A DNA stretch of 64,000 bases from Dolichospermum circinale AWQC310F (GCF_000426925.1 NZ_KE384696.1:111406-175405), one strand, 5' to 3'. Shown: positions 1 to 8,975, counted from the first letter of the stretch. The notes: generated from the sequence alone by a model not told the origin. A program made the numbers and translations.

Positions 1-33
1 GCTGTAAAACAAAAATGTTCTTCATCCTTTATT

Positions 34-67
34 CTGATAGCACTGCGTGGCGTTAACTATACTCCTG
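34..67 (+). repeat. Left copy of an inverted 34-bp repeat flanking the ABC ATPase gene
   Basis: This 34-bp stretch matches the reverse complement of 1327-1360 at 31 of 34 positions by my alignment. The two copies face each other across the ABC ATPase gene. Its core contains CTGATAGCAC and GCGTGGCGTT. It looks like one of the dispersed short repeats of Nostocales genomes. Confidence 0.7.
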
Positions 68-83
68 AACTTCTGACAATCAT

Positions 84-175
84 AGGACTTACAGACGAAG
101 CAATCAAAAACCTGATTCTTTCGTAGGGGTAATTCATGAATTACCCCTACTTTCGTGATGTTTTGCGTAAGTCCT
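84..175. mobile_element. MITE-like palindromic element, AGGACTTAC family, copy 1
   Basis: The element starts with AGGACTTAC and ends with GTAAGTCCT, which are inverted repeats. Its centre holds a perfect 28-bp palindrome at 123-150. Related ends occur at 8806-8918 and 16837-16960. There is no coding capacity, so it is a non-autonomous element or REP-like fold. Confidence 0.65.
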
Positions 176-207
176 GAATAAATCCAAAATCTAAAATCCA
201 AAATTAT

Positions 208-1158
208 CTATGATGCTTGTTTATGACCTAATTTGAGGAAAATGGTTTCTAGGTCTTCTTGGGTACAGTGAAACTCTGTGATGGGAATTCCTGTACTGAC
301 AAGCGATCGCAATAAATCCGCAGAATCTTCTGGTTTACCAGAAAAATTGACTCGCACACTATTTTTACTAGGTATTACCTCCCATTCTTCCACTAAAGGA
401 TGATTTTTAATTTCCCTCACTAATATATCTATATTGCCCAAAGTAGACACAAAAATCTGCTGTCGGGAAAGACGTTGATAAAGATGTTGGAGTGAAGAAC
501 TTTCTACTAAAAAACCTAGTTCCATAATACCCACGGATGTACACAACTCCGCTAAGTCGCTAAAAACATGGGAAGAAATTAAAATTGTCATTCCTGCTTC
601 TTGCAAAGCTTTAATAATTTCCCGAAACTGCATCCGGGCAATGGGATCAAGTCCCGAAACAGGTTCATCTAAAAGGAGTAAAATTGGTTCATGAATAATA
701 GTTCGGGCTAAACTTAATCGCTGTTTCATCCCCCGTGAGAGAGTAGAAATCATGGTATTGCGTTTATTACCCAGTTGAATGAGTTCTAAAACTTCGTGGA
801 GGCGTTGGGTACGGTGTTTTCCTTGCAAACGATACAAACGGGCAAAATAATCTAAATAATCCCAAACTGTCAAATCTTCATATAATGGGTAGTCATCGGG
901 TAAATAACCAAGACGACGTTTAAGTTTGAGATTGCTTTGATCTCCTAGAAGGCGATCGCCATTAATATAAATCTCACCTGTAGTCGGTTCTTCAGCAGTG
1001 GCTAACATCCGAATTAAGGTGGTTTTACCTGCACCATTGGGACCTATTAATCCGTAAACTTCACCCGTTTGGATTTCTAAGTCAACATCATTAACAGCAA
1101 CCTGTCTTTCAAATTGCTTAGTTAGTCCGGTGGTGCGAATTGCTATTTCTTTTACCAT
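208..1158 (-). CDS. ABC transporter ATP-binding protein
   Basis: This is an ATPase subunit of an ABC transporter of the multidrug or gliding-motility (CcmA/GldA-like) class. Counting from a possible TTG start at 1185, the Walker A motif GPNGAGKT is near residues 48-55, the signature LSRGMKQR near 149-156 and Walker B LLLLDEP near 169-175. I prefer the ATG at 1158 because the upstream alternative is TTG and neither start has a clear Shine-Dalgarno. About 75 residues after the conserved ATPase core form the usual accessory C-terminal domain. No permease gene lies beside it; a partner could lie left of the window edge, downstream on the same strand. The substrate cannot be told from the ATPase. 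Confidence 0.85.
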   Translation of the reverse strand: MVKEIAIRTTGLTKQFERQVAVNDVDLEIQTGEVYGLIGPNGAGKTTLIRMLATAEEPTTGEIYINGDRLLGDQSNLKLKRRLGYLPDDYPLYEDLTVWDYLDYFARLYRLQGKHRTQRLHEVLELIQLGNKRNTMISTLSRGMKQRLSLARTIIHEPILLLLDEPVSGLDPIARMQFREIIKALQEAGMTILISSHVFSDLAELCTSVGIMELGFLVESSSLQHLYQRLSRQQIFVSTLGNIDILVREIKNHPLVEEWEVIPSKNSVRVNFSGKPEDSADLLRSLVSTGIPITEFHCTQEDLETIFLKLGHKQAS

Positions 1159-1253
1159 CGTGGCTGGGTTGGGGCTTGTGTGCAATAGTTAACTTAAACT
1201 GTTTCTACAGTGGAATTAATTGGCCATTGTTTCGGAAATGGGAACAAAACAGT

Positions 1254-1328
1254 TGTAGGGGCGAAGCATTTGCAAAGTAGCCTGTGGTACAAACTAATAA
1301 TTAATCGTCTGAATGCTTCGCCCTTACA
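1254..1328. mobile_element. Small MITE-like palindromic element (GGGCGAAGCATT ends)
   Basis: The 75-bp element has 17-bp terminal inverted repeats, TGTAGGGGCGAAGCATT against its complement, with one mismatch. It has no ORF. It occupies much of the gap between the ABC ATPase gene and ycf3, and is followed directly by the inverted 34-bp repeat. The rest of the 1159-1489 gap shows nothing else I can name beyond the likely ycf3 promoter area. Confidence 0.65.
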
Positions 1329-1360
1329 GGAGTATAGCCAACGCCACGCTGTGCTATCAG
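1327..1360 (-). repeat. Right copy of the inverted 34-bp repeat
   Basis: This is the reverse-complement partner of 34-67 (31 of 34 matching). It overlaps the end of the MITE at 1254-1328 by two bases. The pair brackets about 1.3 kb carrying the ABC ATPase gene. Confidence 0.7.
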
Positions 1361-1489
1361 GATTTGAGAATAAAGAATAGATAATTTTGCCTCTTGCCTA
1401 TTCCCTCTTGCCCTCACTCAAACCCCCACAAATCAGTTAAATTAGCGGTATTAGGTTTATGCTGCAATTGAGTAACCAAAAAGGTTAAT

Positions 1490-2011
1490 ATGCCAAGAAC
1501 ACAGAAAAACGATAACTTTGTTGACAAATCCTTTACCGTTATGGCAGATATCATCCTCAAGATATTGCCAACCAACAAAAAAGCTAAAGAGGCATTTGTT
1601 TATTACCGAGATGGAATGTCCGCACAAGCAGAAGGTGAATATGCTGAAGCATTAGACTATTATACAGAAGCCTTGGAAATGGAAGAGGATCCCAATGATC
1701 GCGGTTATATTCTCTATAATATGGGGTTGATTTATGCCAGTAACGGTGATCATAATAAGGCTTTAGAGTTTTATCATCAGGCTATTGAGTTAAATCCACA
1801 ATTACCCCAAGCTTTAAACAATATCGCCGTCATTTATCATTTTCAAGGTGAAAGAGCTAAGGAAAGCGGGGATCATGACGGTGGTGAAGCATTGTTTGAT
1901 CAAGCAGCGGATTATTGGATTCGAGCAATTCGCATGGCTCCCAATAATTACATTGAAGCTCAAAACTGGCTAAAAACTACCGGGCGATCGCAAATTGACG
2001 TATTCTTTTAA
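1490..2011 (+). CDS. ycf3: Photosystem I assembly protein Ycf3
   Basis: Ycf3 is a thylakoid-associated chaperone that helps PsaA, PsaB and PsaC assemble into photosystem I. The 173-residue product has the family length. Three tetratricopeptide repeats are visible: about residues 35-68 ([20 protein letters not shown]), 72-105 ([20 protein letters not shown]) and 120-153. The start ATG at 1490 gives the family N-terminus [10 protein letters not shown]. The gene stands alone, with gatC 80 bp downstream on the same strand across a short STRR, so the two may be co-transcribed. Confidence 0.93.
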   Translation: MPRTQKNDNFVDKSFTVMADIILKILPTNKKAKEAFVYYRDGMSAQAEGEYAEALDYYTEALEMEEDPNDRGYILYNMGLIYASNGDHNKALEFYHQAIELNPQLPQALNNIAVIYHFQGERAKESGDHDGGEALFDQAADYWIRAIRMAPNNYIEAQNWLKTTGRSQIDVFF

Positions 2012-2040
2012 GTTAGCCATGAGTCGGTTGTTAGTTTTAT

Positions 2041-2080
2041 GACAACTGACCACTGACAACTGACCACTGACAATTAACAA
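2041..2080. repeat. Short tandem repeat (CTGACAA/CTGACCA heptamers)
   Basis: Heptamers of the ACTGACA/ACTGACC type are repeated about five times between ycf3 and gatC. The same unit forms the large array at 44381-44642 and, on the other strand, the array upstream of ccmM. Confidence 0.8.
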
Positions 2081-2090
2081 CTGATAAATT

Positions 2091-2381
2091 ATGATTGATA
2101 GTCAACTAGTTCGTAAAGTTGCTAATCTCGCTCGTTTAGAATTGACAGCAGATGAAGAAACACAATTTACCACTCAATTAGGTAGTATTCTGGATTATAT
2201 TCAACAACTAAATCAACTGGATGTTACTAATGTCGCACCAACAACCAGAGCTATTGATGTTAGCAATGTCACCAGAGAGGACATTCTCCACCCTTATCCT
2301 GAAAGAGAAGCAATCCTCAACAGTGCTCCTCAACAGGAAGGTGATTTTTTCCGAGTTCCTAAAATTCTTAATGCTGATTAG
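2091..2381 (+). CDS. gatC: Asp-tRNA(Asn)/Glu-tRNA(Gln) amidotransferase subunit C
   Basis: GatC is the small subunit of the GatCAB amidotransferase, which converts Glu-tRNA(Gln) to Gln-tRNA(Gln). It bridges GatA and GatB and stabilises GatA. The 96-residue length and the N-terminal pattern VRKVANLARLELTADEE are typical. The C-terminal part contains the conserved REDILHP and the usual FFRVPKIL ending. gatA and gatB are not adjacent, as is common in cyanobacteria. The ATG at 2091 is the only sensible start. Confidence 0.95.
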   Translation: MIDSQLVRKVANLARLELTADEETQFTTQLGSILDYIQQLNQLDVTNVAPTTRAIDVSNVTREDILHPYPEREAILNSAPQQEGDFFRVPKILNAD

Positions 2382-2971
2382 ATAGGGACTAACTGGATTT
2401 TCGATTTTGGGTTGAAAATTCAATATCTAAAATTTCAGAAACCTGCAATATCAATATAAAAGAGTAGAGACGATCCGAGGAACGTCTCTACATCCCCGTA
2501 GGGACAGGGGATTAGGGGATTAGGTTTTTGGGTATGAAACTAATATAGCAGATGATCTTTTATTTGCCAAGTATTTTGACAACTTTTTTGTATACTGATG
2601 TTAAAAATCTCAGTTACCACTTGGTTATTATTCCTCTTGATTCACTAAAATCCATATTCCGCAGTTCATTACTTCATTTTCTAAGATGAAAATATTTCCG
2701 TAATTTCATTTTTTATTGTTTTTAAACATACATATTTTATAAAATATTTTCAGTTTTCATACGTAATCTTTTAACCCTTATTAAGAATAATTATTGAAAA
2801 GGCTTATACTTGATCATGAAGTGTGGAATGTGGGTAATCATTCTGCTGAAACAGCCAAACATATCCTTAAATAACTCAATACTTGCTATGTAGATGATGT
2901 ACAGAAATTATAGAAAGGTGCGTTAGGCTAAAGCCATAACACACCATACTTAATTTAAATTAAAAGCATGA
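2382..2971. other. 590-bp intergenic region with REP hairpins
   Basis: No convincing gene was found. At 2464-2491 there is an imperfect palindrome (GTAGAGACG against CGTCTCTAC) that matches the core of the MITE at 47337-47429. At about 2917-2945 there is another small inverted repeat (GGTGCGTTA against TAACACACC), a family also seen at 34021-34054 and 53216-53247. The middle is very AT-rich. Confidence 0.6.
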
Positions 2972-4261
2972 CTAAGGATATAAACCCCTATCGGTTAAGG
3001 CTTGCGCGACCCTACCTACACCTAAAGTATAAGCAGCTAACCGCAGATTTACTCCCCTTACTTTTGACTCATGAATCACTTTACGGTAAGCTTGAACCAT
3101 TAAATGTTCCATTTCTTTGTTAACTCGTTCTTCGTCCCAGAACAAGTAAGAAAGACCTTGTACCCATTCTAAATAACTTACCACTACACCTCCAGCATTG
3201 GTTAAAATATCTGGTAAGACGGTAACACCACGGGCTTCTAAAGCTCGGTTAGCTTCTAAAGTTACAGGACCATTAGCAGCTTCCGCGATAAATTGGGCTT
3301 TGATTTGATTAACATTCTCTTGAGTAATCTGGTTTTCTAATGCAGCGGGAATTAGCACATCACAGGACAGAGTTAGCAAATCTGCATTACTAATAGGTTT
3401 ACCTTGGGGAAATCCCACTACACTGCGGCGGTTTTCAGTAGCATAAGCTTTAACAACGGAAATATCAAGACCCGCTTCAGAAAATATACCCCCAGCACCA
3501 CTGGAAACAGCGATAATTTTCGCCCCTGCTTTATGTAGCAATTCTGCCGCAGCACCGCCTACATTACCGAAGCCTTGAATCGCTACCCGCGCTCCAGCCA
3601 AGGATTTACCATGATCTGCCAGGGATTCACGGATAATAATCATTACACCACGTCCTGTCGCCATTTCTCGTCCTAACGAACCACCAATCGATAGAGGTTT
3701 ACCTGTAACTACTCCTGGGACAGAATGACCGACATTAACAGAGTAAGTATCCATCATCCACGCCATTTCTCGCGCTGATGTTCCCATGTCTGGAGCAAGT
3801 ATATCTACTGATGGTCCAATGTCCTTAATTAATTCACTGATATAACGGCGGCTAATTCGTTCTAATTCCCCTACAGTGAACTTTTTAGGGTCTATGGGAA
3901 TTCCCCCTTTCGCACCACCGTAGGGAATACCTAACAATGCACATTTCCAAGTCATGAGCATGGCCAGGGCGGAAACTTCCCGTAATGTCACCGCTTCATG
4001 GTAGCGAATACCACCTTTATATGGTCCTAAAATATCCGAATGTTGTACCCGGTGTCCTGTCAAAACCCGCACATCTCCATGATCCATTTTCACAGGTATA
4101 GAAACTGTGACAACCTTGCGGGGATAACTAAGTATTTCTAAGATACTTTGATCTAATTTTAATTCTTTAGCAGCCCATTGTAAATAGCTACAAGCTTGAT
4201 CATACGGGCAAATATGCGCCGGAGAATCACTTTCCATAAGTGGGAGAGAGGTTGTTACCAT
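2972..4261 (-). CDS. gdhA: Glu/Leu/Phe/Val-family dehydrogenase, probably glutamate dehydrogenase
   Basis: The enzyme interconverts glutamate with 2-oxoglutarate plus ammonium using NAD(P). The N-terminal dimerisation/substrate domain has the catalytic-lysine stretch PYGGAKGGIPIDP, and the Rossmann domain has IQGFGNVGGAAAELLH. Length is about 429 residues from the ATG at 4261. I prefer this start over the in-frame TTG at 4294 because CAGGAC lies 8-9 bases before the ATG and the TTG gives an unusual 11-residue extension. An NtcA-type GTA-N8-TAC sequence lies about 85 bp upstream at 4346-4359. The gene is monocistronic. Leucine or valine dehydrogenase activity is less likely given length and motif. 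Confidence 0.88.
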   Translation of the reverse strand: MVTTSLPLMESDSPAHICPYDQACSYLQWAAKELKLDQSILEILSYPRKVVTVSIPVKMDHGDVRVLTGHRVQHSDILGPYKGGIRYHEAVTLREVSALAMLMTWKCALLGIPYGGAKGGIPIDPKKFTVGELERISRRYISELIKDIGPSVDILAPDMGTSAREMAWMMDTYSVNVGHSVPGVVTGKPLSIGGSLGREMATGRGVMIIIRESLADHGKSLAGARVAIQGFGNVGGAAAELLHKAGAKIIAVSSGAGGIFSEAGLDISVVKAYATENRRSVVGFPQGKPISNADLLTLSCDVLIPAALENQITQENVNQIKAQFIAEAANGPVTLEANRALEARGVTVLPDILTNAGGVVVSYLEWVQGLSYLFWDEERVNKEMEHLMVQAYRKVIHESKVRGVNLRLAAYTLGVGRVAQALTDRGLYP

Positions 4262-4345
4262 AATATTTAGTCCTGAGTATAGTATCTTTGTCAACTGAAT
4301 TCATAAGGTTAGCTTACCTTGTTTTTTGAGAAATATATGAATTTT

Positions 4346-4359
4346 GTAGTTTTTGTTAC
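4346..4359 (-). promoter_or_regulatory. Possible NtcA binding site upstream of gdhA
   Basis: The sequence GTAGTTTTTGTTAC fits the NtcA consensus GTA-N8-TAC exactly. It lies in the only promoter region available to gdhA. I do not see a well-spaced TAN3T -10 box about 22 bases downstream, so it may be a chance match; about 16 such matches are expected at random in 64 kb. Confidence 0.35.
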
Positions 4360-4440
4360 AATTGTATTTTTATTTGTATGATAAAGAACGGTTACTATAC
4401 TGGGGAACAGGAAACAGACATAACAGACATAAATGTGATG

Positions 4441-4470
4441 TTGTTGGGTTTCGTCAACCCAACCTACGTT
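4441..4470. repeat. REP palindrome, TTGGGTT...AACCCAA family
   Basis: The inverted repeat pairs TTGGGTTTCG with CAACCCAACCTACG. Related copies occur at 33197-33228, 33915-33946 and twice in 53250-53340. Confidence 0.65.
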
Positions 4471-4571
4471 AAATGAATAAGTACCTGAGCAAAATTAATT
4501 GTACATTTGGGAAAACAAGAGAAATCTCTGTATCTCTTGTCTGTCCCCTGTCAACTGTCAACTGTCAACTA

Positions 4572-6056
4572 TCAAATGAATATTTCTGGTGTAAAACTCC
4601 CATGTAAACCGTAGGGAATATGATGTTTTAGACGTAGTTTTGTAATTCTACCTTTTTCCAAATTCTGAGCATCTAAAATCACTATCTCTGAACGATGATT
4701 TTCTGCATTGTAAACTACAACTATAATCCAACCATCATCTTCTTGTTGAGAATGTGCGCGAGGAACAAAAATTGGTTCTCCTACAAATCCTCGCGGTGCT
4801 GTACTCCAAAGTTGTTTTTTTCCTGATTCTAAATCTACCTTAAAAATGGCTTGTAATGGTGCATTCAATGTTGATTTATGAGCCGCAGCACTGTATAAAT
4901 AACGGTATGGTTTACCTAGGTGACGCGGGTGCATAGTGGGAAATTCAGTGGTACGAGTATCTATTAACTGATTTTGGACTTGATTCTTTAATAAATTGAG
5001 ATGAAATCTCCATATTTGCGGAGGTGAATTTTTTTCAAAATCAGTTTTTCGATAATCGCTATTGGGTTCAACTTCCATTAATGATTCATAACAAATAGAA
5101 TCAACGATAATTTCATTTTCTAGTTCAAAAGCATTAACATGATGGAAAATGAAACCCGCTTTGGTCTCTAAAATTTTGACTTTTTCAATGGGTGTATTTG
5201 TGGTGCGAGGAATAATGATGATTTTTGTGGGTTGATTTTTTTCAACTTTAATACATTCGGCTGCACCACATATTCCTAAAGCAAAAGGTATGGGGTTAAA
5301 TTTAACGGGATTTTGGAAAAAGATACAGTAATTTTCTGTAATTACAAAATCATGAATAAAACAAAAACCAGGAACTTGATGATTTTTTTTGCTGGTAATT
5401 TCTCCCTGGGTATTCAATTCAAAGATGGTAATTGTGGTTAATAATCCGGGTTTTATGGCAAAGTTAACTAATATCCCACGGGGATCAATTCGTGGGTGGG
5501 CGCTAAAGGCTTCTCCCTTGGACAAGACACCGTTAAAATATTCATTTCCTAAGGTTTCTAAGCTGTGAGGATTGAGTAAATAGGGTTCGGCTGCTTCCCA
5601 TAATGCTAGGAGTTTTTTACCCCAATAAATAACGTTGGTATTGGCAATATTTTTGAGTTTAAAATCGAAAATATTAGCTAACCAACCACCGGGTTTTTGT
5701 GTGCCAAAAACCCCCCGATAAAGAATTTTTTTTGCTTTTTGTTCTGCTAAATAACCTGCTGTTTGTACAAATCGGTTACGAAAATGAGCGCGGCCATTGA
5801 TAAATGTAATGCGGCTGATCATGCCGTCACCATCAAAAGGATGGTGTAATCTTTCTCCATTTATATCTAATAAACCTGCTCCATTTCTAAATAATGTTCC
5901 GGCTAATTCTGGGGGTATTTCTCCTTCGATATCATCAATCCAATAGTCATATTCTTCGGGAAGGGATTCATATCCACCTTGCCAATCTTTGATGGTATAG
6001 GATTTTTCTAGAACTTGGTTATCTTGTTGGTGATCTTGGGTTTCTAATGTTTGCAT
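4572..6056 (-). CDS. Carotenoid oxygenase (retinal-pigment-epithelium-like family)
   Basis: Members cleave or isomerise carotenoids and apocarotenoids with a non-haem iron held by four histidines in a seven-bladed propeller. Family hallmarks are GTLFRNGAGLLDI near the N-terminus, HPFDGDGMI, the iron-ligand contexts AFSAHPRID, FIHDFVIT and FHHVNAFE, and a final His in YGLHGSF close to the C-terminus. The annotated start could be ATG at 6113, which overlaps the upstream transporter, or ATG at 6056 (MQTLETQ), which follows a CAGGACAG stretch; I prefer 6056. The gene follows the BT1 transporter gene on the same strand with almost no gap, so an operon is likely. Substrate (retinal-forming or other) cannot be fixed by eye. 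Confidence 0.88.
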   Translation of the reverse strand: MQTLETQDHQQDNQVLEKSYTIKDWQGGYESLPEEYDYWIDDIEGEIPPELAGTLFRNGAGLLDINGERLHHPFDGDGMISRITFINGRAHFRNRFVQTAGYLAEQKAKKILYRGVFGTQKPGGWLANIFDFKLKNIANTNVIYWGKKLLALWEAAEPYLLNPHSLETLGNEYFNGVLSKGEAFSAHPRIDPRGILVNFAIKPGLLTTITIFELNTQGEITSKKNHQVPGFCFIHDFVITENYCIFFQNPVKFNPIPFALGICGAAECIKVEKNQPTKIIIIPRTTNTPIEKVKILETKAGFIFHHVNAFELENEIIVDSICYESLMEVEPNSDYRKTDFEKNSPPQIWRFHLNLLKNQVQNQLIDTRTTEFPTMHPRHLGKPYRYLYSAAAHKSTLNAPLQAIFKVDLESGKKQLWSTAPRGFVGEPIFVPRAHSQQEDDGWIIVVVYNAENHRSEIVILDAQNLEKGRITKLRLKHHIPYGLHGSFTPEIFI

Positions 6057-6090
6057 TTTTTTGGTTGACTGTCCTGAAAGACTATAAAGA

Positions 6091-7437
6091 CTATATTGAT
6101 GAACTATCATCAATTTCTATTTTACCATCTGGTAGCCAATTAATAAAAAATATGGGAATTAAAGAACTCAAGTTAGTAATGATGATTAGTAACCATAATA
6201 AATCAAATTGATTTTCTGTGATTCCTAACCATTTCATCATCATAGATCCTAACCAATAGGAAACTGTTCCTCCCAAATTAAATACAGACATTATTAAGGC
6301 AAAAAATGTGGCTTCTATACCGGGAGGACAAAGCTTTGTTGCCAATACTAGGACGGGCATAAATACAATTTGCCCAATCACGGTAATAATTAAATTATCA
6401 CCTAAACTAAACCAATGATCATTTATTCCTAAAAGTCTATTGGTATGAGTTACTAATAATAAGGTTGTCATTCCTAAAGCGGTGGATATAAGAATACCCC
6501 AAGTAAAGATAATTTTAAAGGAGATAGTTTTAAAGTAACGCTGAAAAGCCCACACTCCCACTAAAGAAGCAAAACTTGTTACTAATCTCACTCGTCCTAA
6601 AAATTCTGGTTGAAATTGTAGTTCCTTGGTTGTAAAATAGAAAAATGCTGATTCGGCATTTGGTGTAGCGTGCCAAACAAATATAAATACTGTTGGTAGT
6701 AAAACTGCTTTTTTTGTGATTGCTTGACGTATTTGTACTAATTGATATTTAATATGATCGTAATTGTTTTTTTTATCATCTTTGTTCAGGGGTTTTTCTG
6801 TAATTAACCAAGCGACAAATGAGGTAATTATAGGAAATAATGCTGTGATTAAAAATACTGTACGAGTGGTAAAGTATTCTAAAAGTAGGCCGCTAAAGTA
6901 AGCTGTACATAAGCCACCAATGGCTGAAATAGCCCAGCAAAGAGATTGTAAAGAACCTAATTTTTCTGCTGATTCTGATCTGGCTCTTTCCACTACTATG
7001 GAATCAACTATCACATCACTAAGAGCAACGGAAAAAGAAGAAAGGAGAATCATCATTGTTGCAGTTGAGGCACTATTAACTATTGTTCCTAAACTCAACC
7101 AAGCCGCACTTCCTATAATTCCCGATAAGAATATATAAGTTTTTCTATGGTAGCCAAATAATGGTAAAATATCAGAAATAAAACCATATAATGGCTTGAT
7201 CATCCAAGGTATGGTACTGATACCGATAATTGCGGACATTTGTACTGGACTTAATAACAATTCATCTTTGAGAAAAAAGCTAACAGCTAACCGGGATAAC
7301 ATTAATATCCCTTGGACAAAATATATAGTCAGAATTGCAATTAACTCAGGAGTAAGTTTATTTCCTAAAAGAATTTGCTCGATTAGTGAATCTTTAAGTT
7401 TTGGCAATTTGGCAGATTCATTTAACATTGAAATCAA
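6091..7437 (-). CDS. Folate/biopterin (BT1/FBT) family major facilitator transporter
   Basis: The 448-residue membrane protein has about 12 hydrophobic segments. The first half carries family features such as PWMIKPLYGFISD and DVIVDSIVVERAR. FBT members carry folates or pterins; cyanobacterial homologues have been studied as folate transporters. It sits directly upstream of the carotenoid oxygenase gene and probably shares its transcript. The ATG at 7437 starts just before MLNESAKLPKL; a second in-frame ATG is three codons in. A role with carotenoids is only suggested by position. Confidence 0.8.
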   Translation of the reverse strand: MISMLNESAKLPKLKDSLIEQILLGNKLTPELIAILTIYFVQGILMLSRLAVSFFLKDELLLSPVQMSAIIGISTIPWMIKPLYGFISDILPLFGYHRKTYIFLSGIIGSAAWLSLGTIVNSASTATMMILLSSFSVALSDVIVDSIVVERARSESAEKLGSLQSLCWAISAIGGLCTAYFSGLLLEYFTTRTVFLITALFPIITSFVAWLITEKPLNKDDKKNNYDHIKYQLVQIRQAITKKAVLLPTVFIFVWHATPNAESAFFYFTTKELQFQPEFLGRVRLVTSFASLVGVWAFQRYFKTISFKIIFTWGILISTALGMTTLLLVTHTNRLLGINDHWFSLGDNLIITVIGQIVFMPVLVLATKLCPPGIEATFFALIMSVFNLGGTVSYWLGSMMMKWLGITENQFDLLWLLIIITNLSSLIPIFFINWLPDGKIEIDDSSSI

Positions 7438-7712
7438 TATTTTTTAATTTTCATTTACTTTTATATCATATCCAGATTTTCAAAATACTGTCTAAATTGA
7501 CCTGAATCACATTCCACAAATCTCCGATAATATCTCCAAGGTTATAAAGTATACCAAGAACCATGTTTCCGCCCCTATTTTACCTCTTCATTGTCACAAA
7601 ACCCCACCTCTAGCTTTTTCCCGGCCAGTGAGCAGGGGAAATAGATTTCCAAGAAATCTTTTCCCCTGATTGAAAACGCCCTGTTAAAAAAATGAGGGAG
7701 GAGTGGCAGCTT

Positions 7713-8248
7713 TTATGATTTTGGCTGTAAACCTAATTCGCAAAGTGTTTTTGCTTCGTCAAGAGAGTAATTTTGCTCTAATTCTATCTGTGGTTGTGTA
7801 CACCAACCCTGCCTAAACCACTCATAGGAACGCTGTTTACTCCAAAAAGTTAAGTTTTGATCACTTTGTCTTTTATATGGACCTTCTGTGTGGGCGCTAC
7901 ATCCTTTGTCTTTCCAGCTTTTACCCTCTAGCCATCTTGTATCACTGTCACCTAAATCAACTAAGTAACGTCCATTAGATTTAAGTAACGTCCATTAGAT
8001 TGGGAAACTGATTTGGCTACATATTTCTGACCAGTTAAATTTTTAACACAGTTGGCAAGATTAGTTTTTTGACACTGTGCTAATGCTGCATCAGGTGAAA
8101 TGTTCAATTTAGTGTATTCTTTGACGCATTGAATAACTGTTGCTTCCTGGGCTTGAATGGTTGTTTCACTCAGCAAAAGAGCAATAAATAATCCTATGGC
8201 TGTGATAGTCATGAATGATTTATGAAATTTATTCATGGTGGTTTTCAA
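7713..8248 (-). pseudogene. Secreted protein gene frameshifted by a 20-bp tandem duplication
   Basis: The first 83 or so codons read from ATG 8248 with a signal peptide (about residues 1-33, ending TTIQAQ). At 7962-8001 a 20-bp unit is present twice in perfect tandem. Reading through both copies gives a stop at 7961-7963. Removing one copy restores one open frame to the TAA at 7713-7715, exactly 172 codons. The restored second half would continue DLGDSDTRWLEGKSW with several Trp and Cys residues. I do not recognise the family; paired cysteines and the signal peptide suggest an exported small protein. As given, the gene makes a truncated 95-residue product. An assembly error is an alternative explanation. 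Confidence 0.8.
7962..8001. repeat. Perfect 20-bp tandem duplication
   Basis: The unit TAAGTAACGTCCATTAGATT occurs at 7962-7981 and again at 7982-8001 with no mismatch. It breaks the reading frame of the secreted-protein gene. It looks recent because the copies are identical. Confidence 0.95.
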
Positions 8249-8501
8249 AGGTAGTAATTCGGACGACTTACCACAAATTAAAGGTAATAACCGAAAATTT
8301 ACTATATTTCAATATCTTTGCCAATTTACGTATAAGTCTCAAGACTAATAAAATCATGACGATATCAGGAAAATTTTACCCAAGGTGTTGATATTTGTAA
8401 AGTAATATTACAAACCTTGGAAAAATATTGAGAAATTGCTCACCTGGCAAACATAGCTTTAAGGTAGTAGCTATAGAAGAGAATTAAGGCCAATTTATAA
8501 A

Positions 8502-8777
8502 ATGAACAAAAATAATCTTCAAAACTATCGGTTTGCTTGTACCTTGACCTTTGGTGATATATATGGCCAAATTATTGTTTGGTTAATTACCATTACTATT
8601 AGTTTAGCATCTGCGTTAGCATTAATGGGCGCGAAACGACCTGTTTACGCTTTGGCTACGGTGGGTCTTGTGGTTCTCCTGTCTCTGCCTTTTTTACTTT
8701 TTGCCTTTGTGACAACTCTATTAAATAATATTGAATTGAATGCTGTAGAGCCGGAAACAAAGACTGAATCAACATAA
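8502..8777 (+). CDS. Small two-helix membrane protein, unknown function
   Basis: This 91-residue protein has two hydrophobic segments, about residues 22-44 (GQIIVWLITITISLASALAL) and 48-75 (VYALATVGLVVLLSLPFLLF), separated by GAKRP. The ends are polar. It resembles small conserved cyanobacterial membrane proteins, but I cannot name a family. It stands alone, with a MITE right after it. Confidence 0.7.
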   Translation: MNKNNLQNYRFACTLTFGDIYGQIIVWLITITISLASALALMGAKRPVYALATVGLVVLLSLPFLLFAFVTTLLNNIELNAVEPETKTEST

Positions 8778-8805
8778 ACCAATGATTTGTTACCCTGTCT
8801 CTAGC

Positions 8806-8918
8806 AGGGCTTACGCAACTGGCATAATAGATGAAATCGTAGTCAGGAATTTAGTTCTATCTTTAGACCTGAATATCAACAAAAGATGATAACTTTTTGT
8901 GACATTTGCGTCAGCCCT
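8806..8918. mobile_element. MITE-like element, AGGRCTTACGCAA family, copy 2
   Basis: The left end AGGGCTTACGCAA and right end TTTGCGTCAGCCCT are imperfect inverted repeats. The ends match those at 84-175 and 16837-16960. No coding capacity is visible. It separates the small membrane protein gene from the succinate dehydrogenase gene. Confidence 0.55.
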
Positions 8919-8975
8919 AATCCAGGACGGGGAATTTTTTTATCATCTTTTATGATCTATCATCGGTGATTGACA

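Noticed and set aside
7196-7447. 83-codon frame antisense to the BT1 transporter
   Set aside because: Shadow of a membrane protein gene; no start signal.
7633-7669. Inverted repeat CAGGGGAAA/TTTCCCCTG as a terminator
   Set aside because: The fold is fair, but there is no T-run in either direction and it may be a REP unit.
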